Shown here: positions 43,396-52,261 of the stretch, piece after piece | Layout of the letters: each line of letters opens with the position of its first letter | How positions within the stretch are numbered: the first letter of the stretch is position 1 | From: Deltaproteobacteria bacterium | GTDB taxonomy: Bacteria > Desulfobacterota > Binatia > UBA9968 | Length of the DNA: 64,000 nucleotides | Assembly (NCBI GenBank): GCA_016874755.1 | Contig: VGTH01000023.1 | Location: forward strand, 1-64,000 | Reading direction: 5' to 3' | The notes under the pieces: generated by a model | Databases searched by the model: none | Told to the model about the DNA's origin: nothing | What the model saw: the letters and a program-made list of their open reading frames with translations, nothing else | Position numbers and translations under genes: made by a program

Positions 43396-43575
43396 CAACG
43401 CCCGTCGACCGACCAGTGCGGCGGATCGGAGAGCAGCTTGAACACACCGTAGTATGCGCCGACGGTGTGCAGCACAGGGTTGCTGCCGGCGATGTTTGTT
43501 AAGCAGAGTTTGCACGGTGCGGACATCGGTTCGATTCGCGCCGTTTTTTCCCACCGATGCTGTGATAACACTCAA
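43396..43575 (-). pseudogene. Frameshifted fragment of a peptidoglycan-binding-like protein
   Basis: From a TTG at 43575 with a strong AGGAGG site the minus strand reads MSVITASVGKNGANRTDVRT then VQTLLN, the start of a peptidoglycan-binding-domain-1-like protein. Around 43491-43504 the plausible sequence moves one base to another frame (NIAGSNPVLHTVGAYYGVFK) and ends at TGA 43396 after SVDGR, where the family usually continues (VDG-x-x-GP-x-T). The uninterrupted frame instead gives an implausible Arg-rich tail to 43363. I interpret it as a truncated, shifted gene remnant or sequencing error. Confidence 0.5.
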
Positions 43576-43602
43576 TGCGGTGCCCTCCTGGCCAGTTGTT
43601 CG

Positions 43603-43923
43603 CTATTCAATTTTATCTTCGTACTTCTTAAGCTGCTCTAGAACAGCTTGGTTGCTCTGATATTTGCGGCGCAATGCTCGCAGTTTCTCATCGGTCCCCG
43701 TGCAGTGGGTCTTCATCTGTTTCAGCAAGAACTCGCGCCGCTCGGCATCGTAGCCTTCTTCGCCTCTAAAGTGATCGCAGAGATCGCGCGACTCTTGAAA
43801 TTGCTTGACCTCAGCCGGGAGCTCTGACCCCAAGGTGGTGCCGCGGTCACACGAACTCACGACGAGCAGCACGAGTGCGGTCCGCAGCCACGCCGTTATG
43901 GGCCGAGCGGCGAAATTAATCAT
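43603..43923 (-). CDS. Small putative lipoprotein
   Basis: A 106-residue protein with a hydrophobic leader (TALVLLVVSSC), the lipobox VSSC at about residues 22-25, and a helical acidic/basic C-terminal region. Diacylation of the cysteine would place it in the inner or outer membrane. It overlaps the upstream binding-protein gene by 8 bases, so they are likely co-transcribed. Function unknown. Confidence 0.65.
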   Translation of the reverse strand: MINFAARPITAWLRTALVLLVVSSCDRGTTLGSELPAEVKQFQESRDLCDHFRGEEGYDAERREFLLKQMKTHCTGTDEKLRALRRKYQSNQAVLEQLKKYEDKIE

Positions 43924-44911
43924 AGAGCGCTTTGATAAAACCGCCGTCCTCCAACGCTTTCAAAATCGTATTGTCGACGAATAGCTGCGGCTCGGCGCCG
44001 CGCGCTTTGGGGTTTTCCTTGGCCAGGGAATCGAGCACGGTGCGGATGCCGCTGACGGAGGGGTAGGGGGCGCGCTCGAAATAAACGTTGGCGTATTGTT
44101 CCCAGGTGCGCTCGGCGTATTTTTCTTTGTCCGCCTCCATGCGCATTTTCTTGAGAATGATGCGCACGCTGTCTTTCTTGTTGCGTTTGAAATAGGCGAT
44201 GCCCTCGACGTAGGCGCGCATGACGCGGGTCGCCTGATCGCGGTTGGCGCGTAGATAGGCGCGGTTGGCCACCAGCATGCTTTGCAGATAATGGATGTTC
44301 ATCTTTGCCAGGTCGGCGAGCACGCGAAAGCCATTGTCCTCGGCGATAAAATACGACGGATCGGTGAGGACGGCGCCGTCGACGACTTTTTTCTGCAAGC
44401 TGATCAGCATCGTTGGCGACGAGCCGATCTGCAGCACGCTCATATCTTCCTGGCGCAGATTCCAGTGGTTGAGCAGCAACGAGAGCACTGTATGCGACGC
44501 GGTGCCGAAGGCGGTGATGGCGATGCGCTTGCCCTTGAGCGCTTCGGGGGTGTCGATATCGGAGCGGACCAGGAGCCGGTGCACGCCCTTGTTGTTCAAC
44601 GCCGCGACCATGGCGATGTCAACGCCTTTAAGGATCGAGTTGATCACCGGACCGCCGCTGGCGCTGCCGAACTGAATATCGCCGGCAACCAAGGCGTTGA
44701 CGGCGCGGGCGGCGCCGCCGCCGATGAAAATCGCTTCGACGTCGAGGTTGTGTTTTTTGAAAAAGCCGCGCTCTTCGGCGACCCAGATGGGCGCATTGGT
44801 GGGGCTCAACGCGCCCATGCCGATGCGGATTTTGTCGAGCGCGAAGAGTTTCGTTGCGCCGCCGAGGAATATCAGAGAGCTGCAAACAATAATTCGGAGA
44901 AGCTTGATCAT
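43916..44911 (-). CDS. NMT1/THI5-type ABC substrate-binding protein
   Basis: A 331-residue secreted binding protein: signal peptide (IKLLRIIVCSSLIFLGGATK), then IRIGMGALSPTNAPIWVAEE, RAVNALVAGDIQFGSASGGP, GKRIAITAFGTASHTVLSLL and AERTWEQYANVYFERAPYPS. The last two match the equivalent places in the protein at 35342-36385, so these two are clear paralogues. The gene begins 3 bases after the PanB-like stop and is followed by a lipoprotein. No permease or ATPase is in the window. Confidence 0.9.
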   Translation of the reverse strand: MIKLLRIIVCSSLIFLGGATKLFALDKIRIGMGALSPTNAPIWVAEERGFFKKHNLDVEAIFIGGGAARAVNALVAGDIQFGSASGGPVINSILKGVDIAMVAALNNKGVHRLLVRSDIDTPEALKGKRIAITAFGTASHTVLSLLLNHWNLRQEDMSVLQIGSSPTMLISLQKKVVDGAVLTDPSYFIAEDNGFRVLADLAKMNIHYLQSMLVANRAYLRANRDQATRVMRAYVEGIAYFKRNKKDSVRIILKKMRMEADKEKYAERTWEQYANVYFERAPYPSVSGIRTVLDSLAKENPKARGAEPQLFVDNTILKALEDGGFIKALYD

Positions 44912-44914
44912 TTC

Positions 44915-45688
44915 TCAGTGCCCAGCCTTCCAGTGGCCCGAGTGGACTGCGTCGATGGCGGCTTTCATCTGATCGAAGATGAATTTGGCCGTGCTCGGCG
45001 CGCCGGCGCGATCGATGGTGGCGGCCTGATAGCCGACCAGGCCATAACTGACGTAGATTCTGCCATCGGCCTCTGGGCCTGTCTGCCCGCCTAGGACGGG
45101 GATTTTTACGCTCTTGCAAACGTCGGCGTAAATTTCCGGTGTGACACTGGTAAGATCGAGCGCCACCGCGCCGGCGTCTTCGAGCCGGTGCGCCCATTTG
45201 AGCATATGCTCGTGGTCGGCTTTGCTGCCGTGAATGGTGCTGCCGGCGCCGGCTGGAAAACCGATCTGAGGATAGACCGGCAGGCCGGTTTCAACCACCG
45301 CGCGCACGTCATCGAACAACGCTTCTTCCTGTTGGCGGATATCGACTTTGGTCATGTCAGCGCCGACTTCGTTTTTGATGCGCAGCGCCGCGGCGGCGAC
45401 GGCTTTCGGGCCAGCGTTGCAGGTGGCGGTCGGCATGTCGACGTTGACGACCGCGCGTTCGGCGGCGCAGGCGACGGCTTTGGCAAAGGGCAGCATATCG
45501 TCGATGGTGAAATCGTCGGTGTGCGGCAAGCCGAGAAAGACTCGGCCCAGGCTATCGCCGACCGAGAGCAGATCGGCGCCGGCGCGCTCGCAGATCTTGG
45601 CCATTTGATATTCGTACACCACCGCGACGGCGATCTTCTTGCCGTCGTGCTTCATCTGCTGCAGGTCTTTGATTGTGAGTTTTGCCAT
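44915..45688 (-). CDS. PanB-like ketopantoate hydroxymethyltransferase family protein
   Basis: A 257-residue TIM-barrel protein of the 3-methyl-2-oxobutanoate hydroxymethyltransferase/phosphoenolpyruvate-mutase superfamily. AGADLLSVGDSLGRVFLGL carries the D-S-L metal motif, and VNVDMPTATCNAGPKAVAAA and YPQIGFPAGAGSTIHG follow. The start MAKLTIKDLQ has an AAGGAG site; an extended frame upstream is not used. Its setting among a binding protein, racemase-like and luciferase-like genes is not pantothenate synthesis, so it may be a catabolic aldolase or lyase. Confidence 0.85.
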   Translation of the reverse strand: MAKLTIKDLQQMKHDGKKIAVAVVYEYQMAKICERAGADLLSVGDSLGRVFLGLPHTDDFTIDDMLPFAKAVACAAERAVVNVDMPTATCNAGPKAVAAAALRIKNEVGADMTKVDIRQQEEALFDDVRAVVETGLPVYPQIGFPAGAGSTIHGSKADHEHMLKWAHRLEDAGAVALDLTSVTPEIYADVCKSVKIPVLGGQTGPEADGRIYVSYGLVGYQAATIDRAGAPSTAKFIFDQMKAAIDAVHSGHWKAGH

Positions 45689-45749
45689 TGTTAGCTCCTT
45701 GATTCGGGCATCGACTCGCGCAGAGGCGGCGAGGCCGCAAAGATTAGAA

Positions 45750-46460
45750 TCAAATGTTCGTTGGCCAGTCGGCCAGCAATTTGCCATAGCCGGGAATAAC
45801 ATGGCGGTGGCCGAGCTGCGATAGGATATCCCATAGCATGGCTGGGTTGCTGGCGATGGCCGTGGTTTTTAGCTCGTGTTCGATGCGCTCTAGAACTTTC
45901 AAAGGGTCGAGCACGGCGCCTTGGAAATAGATTGCATCTACCGTTCCGGATTCTTTTAAGGCTTGCGCGGTCAGATCGTAAACTGCTTGTGGTGTTTGAC
46001 TGCTCGCTTCGCCGAGATTTTTAAACGGCCGTGGCGCGGTTACCTCGAATCCGGCGGCGCGCAAGTAATTCAAAATCATTTCGTTGAGGCGCTCGTCGAA
46101 AGGGGTGAGGAGCAGCAATCGTTTTGCTTGGTAGCAGCGCAGCGCCGCAACCGATGCGCCGAGCGCGGTGGTGACGGGGATCGGCAGCGCACTCTTTAAA
46201 TCATCGAACAACCCCGGGTTCATGACTTCCGTCGGTGCGCCGATGACGATGACTGCGTGCCAGCTTTTTTCTTTCGCGAGCGCCGCGATGCGGCTAACGA
46301 TCTGACTCTTCTTGCCGGTGATTTCGTAGAGGGATTGGCCATAGAGGCCCAGTCCTTGGAAATCGAATTTCACCCACTCGGGCACGAGCCGCAAGAAGCT
46401 TTGATAGTGCGGCCAAGTAGCCGGGCCGGGGCTGATGAAGCCGATGCTGAGTGGTTCCAT
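45750..46460 (-). CDS. Asp/Glu-racemase-fold protein lacking catalytic cysteines (second copy)
   Basis: A 236-residue paralogue of 33506-34231: IGFISPGPATWPHYQSFLRL, AVIVIGAPTEVMNPGLFDDL, LGASVAALRCYQAKRLLLLT and TVDAIYFQGAVLDPLKVLER match place for place. The only cysteine (RCYQAKR) is not in either active-site loop. It lies between the PanB-like and luciferase-like genes. Two Cys-free paralogues in similar contexts point to a maintained function rather than decay. Confidence 0.8.
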   Translation of the reverse strand: MEPLSIGFISPGPATWPHYQSFLRLVPEWVKFDFQGLGLYGQSLYEITGKKSQIVSRIAALAKEKSWHAVIVIGAPTEVMNPGLFDDLKSALPIPVTTALGASVAALRCYQAKRLLLLTPFDERLNEMILNYLRAAGFEVTAPRPFKNLGEASSQTPQAVYDLTAQALKESGTVDAIYFQGAVLDPLKVLERIEHELKTTAIASNPAMLWDILSQLGHRHVIPGYGKLLADWPTNI

Positions 46461-46478
46461 AAAAACTCGCTCAAGTTC

Positions 46479-47468
46479 TTAGCCACGCAGAGCGGGCAGC
46501 ACGTGCTTGCCTAATAGATCGATCTGCTCGTGCCAATCTTTGTAGCGCAGCCGCAAATCGTAGACGATGTGATTGGCACCGGCTTGCTCATAGGCGCGGG
46601 TTTCCCTGACGATATCTTGCGTCGCACCGGCGAGAATCACGCCGCGCAGATCTGCCAGCGTCGAAAATTTTCCCGACGGCGGTTTCACCCAGCTCGATGA
46701 ATTATGCGCTTCATCGATCAGGTTATCGACTCGCATGCCTTTGAGCGCGTCCTCCTGGTTCTTGCCGATGGTGGTAAACGGCATCACCGCGGTTTCGAGC
46801 ATCGCGCGATTTTGCTTGGCGCATAGTTCGCGCAGGTAGCCGATGCGCTGTTCAAATGTCAGCAGCGTAATGCGCGCCGGCATCCAACCATCGCCGTACT
46901 CCGCGGCGCGCCGGCAGGAGGCCGGCGTGCCGCCGCCGACCCAGATGGGAATCGGTTTCTGCGGCGTCGGTTTCAGCGCGACGTCGTGAAACTCCATGAA
47001 CTCGCTTTTGTGCGAGAGGGTTTCACCGGCCCAGAGCCGGCGGCAGATATCGACGTTGGCGCGCGCAAGTTTCACGCGGTCCGCCAACGCCGATGGCCAG
47101 CCGGCGGCTGCAAACTCTTGGGGAAAGCCGCCCAAGCCCATGCCCATGACGACACGGCCCTTCGAGATGGCGCTCAAACCGGCAAAGGCTTGCGCGAGAT
47201 GGATCGGCTGGCGATGGCAAATTGCCATCGCCGTGCCGAGTGTGAGTTTCTGCGTCGCCGCGGCGACGGCGGACAGCACCAGCAAGCCTTCGATGTGAGT
47301 GTTATCGATGCCGTCGCTGCGGTGCGGCGTGAAGACCAAATGATCCCGCACCCACACCGAATCAAAGCCATAAGCTTCGGCGCGGCGCGCGCCGGCGATG
47401 CAGGCGTCCATCGATGCGTGCTCGCAAAAATGGGGGAGAAGCAGACCGAAGCGGAGGTTGGTTGCCAT
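46479..47468 (-). CDS. Luciferase-like flavin-dependent oxidoreductase (second)
   Basis: A 329-residue LLM-class protein: RFGLLLPHFCEHASMDACIA, YGFDSVWVRDHLVFTPHRSD, KGRVVMGMGLGGFPQEFAAA and PIPIWVGGGTPASCRRAAEY are characteristic of F420- or FMN-dependent members. It is the first gene of the third accessory block reading minus, followed by the racemase-like protein 18 bases later. It differs enough from the 30729-31742 protein that they belong to different subgroups. Confidence 0.9.
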   Translation of the reverse strand: MATNLRFGLLLPHFCEHASMDACIAGARRAEAYGFDSVWVRDHLVFTPHRSDGIDNTHIEGLLVLSAVAAATQKLTLGTAMAICHRQPIHLAQAFAGLSAISKGRVVMGMGLGGFPQEFAAAGWPSALADRVKLARANVDICRRLWAGETLSHKSEFMEFHDVALKPTPQKPIPIWVGGGTPASCRRAAEYGDGWMPARITLLTFEQRIGYLRELCAKQNRAMLETAVMPFTTIGKNQEDALKGMRVDNLIDEAHNSSSWVKPPSGKFSTLADLRGVILAGATQDIVRETRAYEQAGANHIVYDLRLRYKDWHEQIDLLGKHVLPALRG

Positions 47469-47532
47469 TTGGAAATATCAATCTCGGCGGAATATCTCGC
47501 GCAGAGGCGCGGAGAACGCAAAGCAAAAACCT

Positions 47533-47961
47533 CTACCGGCTGCCGTGTGAGGTGGCCTGCGGGCCGCAGCGCTCGATGGTTAGGCGAATGGCGATCCGTC
47601 CTTCGGCCAAGGTTTTCTGTTTGATCTCATCCCAGCTCTTGGGCTCACCGCGGATCTGTTTATGCCAATCGAGCACGATCGGCATGGCGTCGGGGTGGTC
47701 GATGACCTGCGCTTTGCCGTCTACTTGAATGTAGTCCGAGCCGTTGAATTTATCGCCATAAACTAAAAGCGATACATTTGGGTTGCGCCGGATATTCTTG
47801 ACTTTGAAAGTATTACCGCGCGCAGTGATGGTGACGTTGCCGTCCGCGCCCAGGACCGGCGACACCAGCGTCATCTGCAGCGATACGCCGTCTTTTTTGC
47901 GCGCCACCAAGACGCCGTGGTGATTGTGTTTGAGAAATTCCTTGGCATCGGAGATGTCCAT
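47533..47961 (-). CDS. Pyridoxamine-phosphate-oxidase-like split-barrel protein (second)
   Basis: A 142-residue protein with SDAKEFLKHNHHGVLVARKK, LGADGNVTITARGNTFKVKN and IRRNPNVSLLVYGDKFNGSD. It is a paralogue of 28930-29349. A GGAGG site lies just before two adjacent ATG codons (47962-47964 and 47959-47961); the second has better spacing. The frame is open further up without coding character. A repeat half copy (47488-47525) lies between it and the luciferase-like gene. Confidence 0.85.
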   Translation of the reverse strand: MDISDAKEFLKHNHHGVLVARKKDGVSLQMTLVSPVLGADGNVTITARGNTFKVKNIRRNPNVSLLVYGDKFNGSDYIQVDGKAQVIDHPDAMPIVLDWHKQIRGEPKSWDEIKQKTLAEGRIAIRLTIERCGPQATSHGSR

Positions 47962-48025
47962 CATGCCTCCAAGATATTCGCTAGAGCATCTATACAGGCG
48001 AAGCGGGGGAAAAGTACAGCGGCGA

Positions 48026-48655
48026 TTATTCGAAAGTCGCCCAGTTGAGGAAGCTGCGGTCGCGATAAAGGCTGGCGATGTCACGGCTAATCACCACGCC
48101 GCGCTGGCTTAAATAATCGGCGATGGGGCGCAGTGGCAAGCCGACGGCAGCCAGGTAGTCGCCTTCGATACGCTCGATCAAGGCTCGGCCATGGCCCTGG
48201 ATCGAGTAGGCGCCGGCTTTGTCGAAGGACTCGTTGCAAGCGAGATAGGCGTCGACTTCAGCGGCAGGGTACGGGTGCATTTTGACGCGCACTTCTTCGA
48301 CCAGCGTCAGGCCTGGGCCGCCCTGGCCATCGACGATCGCCACGCTGGTGAGAATCCGATGCTCTTTGCCGGAAAGCTCGCGGAGAATTCTGCGCGCGTC
48401 GACGAAGCCGGCCGGCTTGCCAATCTTCTGGCCGTCGATGGCGATCATCGTATCGCTGCCTACGACAATGCTCTCTGGCTGGCGGGACGCTACCGATTGC
48501 GCCTTGCCGACGGCGAAGTCGAGCACTTCCTGTTCAATGGCGCGGCCGTGGGTCAGGGTCTCGGTGAAATCGGGGGCAATGACTTCGAAGGGCGTGCCAA
48601 GAAGGCCGAGAATCTCCTTGCGCCTCGGCGATGTGGAAGCGAGGATCAGGCGCAT
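48026..48655 (-). CDS. maf: Maf-like nucleoside-triphosphate pyrophosphatase
   Basis: A 209-residue housecleaning pyrophosphatase: LILASTSPRRKEIL (about 3-16), VVGSDTMIAIDG and SFDKAGAYSIQGHGRALIER (about 143-162) are the Maf signatures. The motifs fit the dTTP/UTP branch. It begins 5 bases after the dus stop on the same strand, so it is co-transcribed with dus. Confidence 0.94.
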   Translation of the reverse strand: MRLILASTSPRRKEILGLLGTPFEVIAPDFTETLTHGRAIEQEVLDFAVGKAQSVASRQPESIVVGSDTMIAIDGQKIGKPAGFVDARRILRELSGKEHRILTSVAIVDGQGGPGLTLVEEVRVKMHPYPAAEVDAYLACNESFDKAGAYSIQGHGRALIERIEGDYLAAVGLPLRPIADYLSQRGVVISRDIASLYRDRSFLNWATFE

Positions 48656-48660
48656 GGCGA

Positions 48661-49824
48661 TTAGATAGAAGCAAATGCCGCAGCTGAAGTGGCTTCGCCG
48701 CAGTGCATCGAGTTGTTCATGCCCTCGGTGAGAAAATCCTGCAAACAGCGATCGACCTCTGCCGCGCTGCTCAGGCGCACCATGCGCGAGCGCATTTCGG
48801 CGGCACCGCGAAAGTCGAGGCAGTACCAGATCAAGTGCTTGCGCATGCCGACGAAGCTGCGCAGTTGAACGACGCTTTGATAATGTTCGCTATGCTCGCG
48901 AATGACCTCAAAGCGGTCTGCCAAGCCGATGGCTGGCTGTGGACCGACAATGCCGTTGCCGCAGAGCGCCTGTTTCACCTCTCCTTTGCCGGCGAATAGC
49001 CAGGGGTTTCCTTCGGCGGCCCGGCCCATCAGCACACCATCAACCCCAGTCTCACTAATGCGGCGATAAATGTCCGGCATATCGCGCAAATCGCCATTGC
49101 CCAACACTAGAGTACTGGAGCCTTTGGCATGCTGCGCCGCGCGGGCAATGGCGTGCCAATCGGCGTCTCCCTTGTAGCCTTGCTGCAGCGTGCGGCCGTG
49201 CAGGGTGATCGCCGCCGGGCGCTCTTCAAGCAAATTCGGGATCCACTCGTCGATGGCGTTGCGCTCATAGCCGATGCGGGTTTTCACCGACAGGGGGATG
49301 ATCCGCCGCTTGGGTGCGTCGTCGCTGCCGGTGCGCAAGCGATTGGCGGCTTTGAACGCCGCGATGGCGCTGGGGCGAATGCCGATCTGCTCCAACGTCT
49401 GGCCGTTGGCCCAGTCTTCGATGCCGTGACGCGCCGCCCGGATAATTTCGCGAGCTAGCTCCGGCGTGCGAATAAGCGCCGCGCCGCAGCCGGCGGCGGC
49501 GACTTTCTTGGCCGGGCAGCCCATGTTGATGTCGAGGCCATCGAATCCTAATTCTCCAACGATATGAGCGACTTTGTAAAACAGCTCTGGAGTCTTACCG
49601 TATATCTGCGCCGCGATCGGCCGCTCGATTTCCGCATAAGTGAAATCCTTGATCATGATGTCCGGCGCGTACATGGCCGACTGAATATTGACAAACTCGG
49701 TCAACATCACATCCGGCTTGCCATGTTTCGCGGTGATGTAGCGAAACGACGCATCGGTCACGCCGTCCATCGGCGAGAGGCCGATGATCGGGCGCGGGAT
49801 CTGCTGCCAGAAATTGTCCATCAA
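48661..49824 (-). CDS. tRNA-dihydrouridine synthase
   Basis: A flavoenzyme that reduces uridines in tRNA D-loops. The FMN motif SPMDGVTDASFRYI (about 17-30), INMGCPAKKVAAAGCGAAL with its catalytic cysteine, and VLGNGDLRDMPDIYRR are typical of the DusB-like branch. At 387 residues it is longer than usual; an insert at about 135-170 (IEDWANGQTLEQIGIRPSAI) accounts for it. It is co-transcribed with the Maf gene. Which uridine is modified is not decidable. Confidence 0.92.
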   Translation of the reverse strand: MMDNFWQQIPRPIIGLSPMDGVTDASFRYITAKHGKPDVMLTEFVNIQSAMYAPDIMIKDFTYAEIERPIAAQIYGKTPELFYKVAHIVGELGFDGLDINMGCPAKKVAAAGCGAALIRTPELAREIIRAARHGIEDWANGQTLEQIGIRPSAIAAFKAANRLRTGSDDAPKRRIIPLSVKTRIGYERNAIDEWIPNLLEERPAAITLHGRTLQQGYKGDADWHAIARAAQHAKGSSTLVLGNGDLRDMPDIYRRISETGVDGVLMGRAAEGNPWLFAGKGEVKQALCGNGIVGPQPAIGLADRFEVIREHSEHYQSVVQLRSFVGMRKHLIWYCLDFRGAAEMRSRMVRLSSAAEVDRCLQDFLTEGMNNSMHCGEATSAAAFASI

Positions 49825-49854
49825 CCGCTAGAATATCATGCGCGTTACCGACTG

Positions 49855-50040
49855 TCACTTCTCGCTGGCGAGCGATCCGGCAATTCCCCAAGCTTCCTTT
49901 TCCATGTCGTGAAACAGAATGTTCAAAGATTCCGGCTTGACGTTGGCGACCTCGAGGAAATCCTTCGAGATCCGTTTCACCAATTCATTTTTCTGCTCTT
50001 TGTCGCGGCCCTTGTACATGTAGATATGAACCACCGGCAT
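49855..50040 (-). CDS. 4-Oxalocrotonate-tautomerase-family protein
   Basis: A 61-residue tautomerase with the catalytic proline as residue 2 (MPVVHIYMYKG), the family's amino-terminal base, and NELVKRISKDFLEVANVKPE after it. A GGGAGG site lies five bases before the ATG. Such proteins act as hexamers on enol-keto isomers of aromatic breakdown products. It is close to dus but separated by its own small gap. Confidence 0.9.
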   Translation of the reverse strand: MPVVHIYMYKGRDKEQKNELVKRISKDFLEVANVKPESLNILFHDMEKEAWGIAGSLASEK

Positions 50041-50181
50041 GAGAACCTCCCAAAAGTAATTATGAGTTATGAATTATGAAAGCGGAAAGGGAAAAACAAG
50101 ACGGCGAGTTTGTAGAAAACTATCATGCGGTGTGCTAGCTTTTTTGCAATCAGCAATCGCGGCGCAGTCTGTCGAAGTCGT

Positions 50182-50272
<91 letters not shown>

Positions 50273-50304
50273 CACCGAGAAATAGGCGGTCACCCTCGGA
50301 ACTC

Positions 50305-50434
<130 letters not shown>

Positions 50435-50436
50435 GG

Positions 50437-50456
50437 GCGCCCGCGGGTGCGGGCGC
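50437..50456 (+). terminator. Hairpin after SRP RNA
   Basis: A perfect 8-bp stem GCGCCCGC/GCGGGCGC with a GGGT loop directly after the SRP RNA. No T run follows, so it may be a processing or partial terminator structure only. Confidence 0.4.
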
Positions 50457-50530
50457 ATCTCAAATTGCAGATTTCAAATTTCAAACTGCTCGTTGCGGTT
50501 TGAGCTTACTTCGGAACTAGCCAGCAGCCT

Positions 50531-52243
50531 ATGTCCTACCTCGTTCTTGCACGCAAATGGCGGCCGCAGACTTTTGAAGATATTGCGGGGCAGGCGCATA
50601 TCGCGCGCACTTTGCAGAACGCCATTCGCGCCAGCCGGATTGCCCACGCCTATCTTTTTACCGGTGTGCGCGGGGTCGGCAAGACCACCGCGGCGCGGAT
50701 TCTTGCGAAGGCGCTCAATTGCGAAAAGGGGCCGACGCCGACGCCTTGCAACGAGTGCAGCCAGTGCGTCGAGATTACTTCGGGCAGCGCCATCGATGTT
50801 TTGGAAATCGACGGCGCGTCGAACCGCGGCATCGATGAGATTCGCCAGATCATCGAAAACGTCCGCTACCAGCCGGCCAAATGCCGCTTTAAGATCTACA
50901 TCATCGACGAAGTGCACCAGGTGACCAAAGACGCGTTCAACGCGTTGTTAAAAACTCTGGAAGAACCGCCGCCTTCGGTTAAGTTTATCCTCGCCACCAC
51001 CGAACCGCATCGCTTGCCGGAAACGATTCTATCGCGCTGCCAGCGCTACGATTTCCGGCGCATCGCGCTCCGTGAGATCGTCCAGCGGCTTGGTGCCATC
51101 GCCAAAGCCGAAGGACTCCAGATTAGCGAAGGGGCGTTGATTGCGCTGGCGCGCGAAGCCGACGGCAGCATGCGCGATGCGCAGTCACTGCTGGAGCAGG
51201 TGTTGGCCAGCGCGGGCACCGGGGATCAGGCGGGTGCGCCGGCCGCGGTCGATGAGCAACTGCTGGTCGACATGTTAGGTTTGGGCGAGCGGCAGACGCT
51301 CCATGCGATCTCGCAAGCGGTCATTTCTGGCGACGCCAAGAGCTGTGTCGAACGGATCGCCGAAGCGTCGAACCAAGGACGCGATTTGGGCCGCATATCG
51401 CGCGATCTGGTGGAGCATTTTCGCAATCTGCTAGTGGTTCGGTTGGCCACCGAGCGACGCGGCAACGAGCCGATTCAAGCCCTCGACCTGCCCGATCAGG
51501 AGGTTGCCGAATTGGGCGCGCAGGTCAAAGACATTTCCGTTGACACATTGCTCGACTATTTCGATTTTATGGTGGCGGGCGATGAGGGTGTGAGCCGCTC
51601 GGCCAACCCGCGTTTTGCCCTCGAAGCAACCTTGATCCGGTTGGCGACCTTACCCCAGACTCTGCCGGTGGCGCAGCTGCTCGAACGGCTGGAAAAATTA
51701 GAGGGCAAAGGCGGCGCAGTGGCGCGTCCGCCGGCAGCGCCGCGGCCGCCCCAGCCGCAGGCCGCGCCTGCCCCAGCGCCGGTTGCAGCCGTGCCGAGCG
51801 CGCCCGTGCAGGTGGTCCAGCCGGTGCCCGCCCCAGTGGCGCAGACGGCCGCGGCGCGGCGCAGTCCCATGGTTGTCGGCGACAACCTGTGGCAGGAATT
51901 TGTCACCTTCGTCGGCCGTGAGAAGAAATTCCTCGGCTCCCATCTTGAGTCGGGCACGCCGCTCGATTTCAACGAAGAAGAACTCCATATCGGTGTCGCC
52001 GAGAAACATCATCTCAGCTATCTCCAAGATCCCGAGAACTTGGCAGCCTTGAAAAACCTCGCCAAGCAGTTTTTCGCCCGTGATCTGATGATCAAGGTCG
52101 CTGCGTCGGAAAGCACTGCGGCCGCCGAACCCAACTGCCTACCAGCGCCGGCGCAGGGCAGCGAGGAGCGCAGCGAGATGGTGAAAGAGGCGCTGCGGAT
52201 TTTTGGCGGCTCGGTGCGCTCGGTGCGGCGCGACAATCGTTAA
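50531..52243 (+). CDS. dnaX: DNA polymerase III subunit gamma/tau
   Basis: Clamp-loader ATPase of 570 residues. Walker A GVRGVGKTTAARIL (about 45-58), the zinc cysteines in CNECSQCVEI, DEVHQVTKDAFNALLKTLEE (Walker B region) and the SRC-like LSRCQRYDFRR are all present. A Pro/Ala-rich linker (about 395-440) leads to a C-terminal domain for the polymerase. I see no clear slippery A6G-type frameshift site, so only the long form is supported. It starts the conserved dnaX-ybaB-recR order. Confidence 0.96.
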   Translation: MSYLVLARKWRPQTFEDIAGQAHIARTLQNAIRASRIAHAYLFTGVRGVGKTTAARILAKALNCEKGPTPTPCNECSQCVEITSGSAIDVLEIDGASNRGIDEIRQIIENVRYQPAKCRFKIYIIDEVHQVTKDAFNALLKTLEEPPPSVKFILATTEPHRLPETILSRCQRYDFRRIALREIVQRLGAIAKAEGLQISEGALIALAREADGSMRDAQSLLEQVLASAGTGDQAGAPAAVDEQLLVDMLGLGERQTLHAISQAVISGDAKSCVERIAEASNQGRDLGRISRDLVEHFRNLLVVRLATERRGNEPIQALDLPDQEVAELGAQVKDISVDTLLDYFDFMVAGDEGVSRSANPRFALEATLIRLATLPQTLPVAQLLERLEKLEGKGGAVARPPAAPRPPQPQAAPAPAPVAAVPSAPVQVVQPVPAPVAQTAAARRSPMVVGDNLWQEFVTFVGREKKFLGSHLESGTPLDFNEEELHIGVAEKHHLSYLQDPENLAALKNLAKQFFARDLMIKVAASESTAAAEPNCLPAPAQGSEERSEMVKEALRIFGGSVRSVRRDNR

Positions 52244-52261
52244 GTTTTTCCGGAGGAATCG

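Noticed and set aside
50437-50456. Hairpin after SRP RNA as a strong terminator
   Set aside because: Stem is perfect but no U-run follows; kept only as a weak feature.
51650-51900. Programmed frameshift in dnaX giving a short gamma form
   Set aside because: No A6G-like slippery heptamer with a downstream stem is seen in the linker region.
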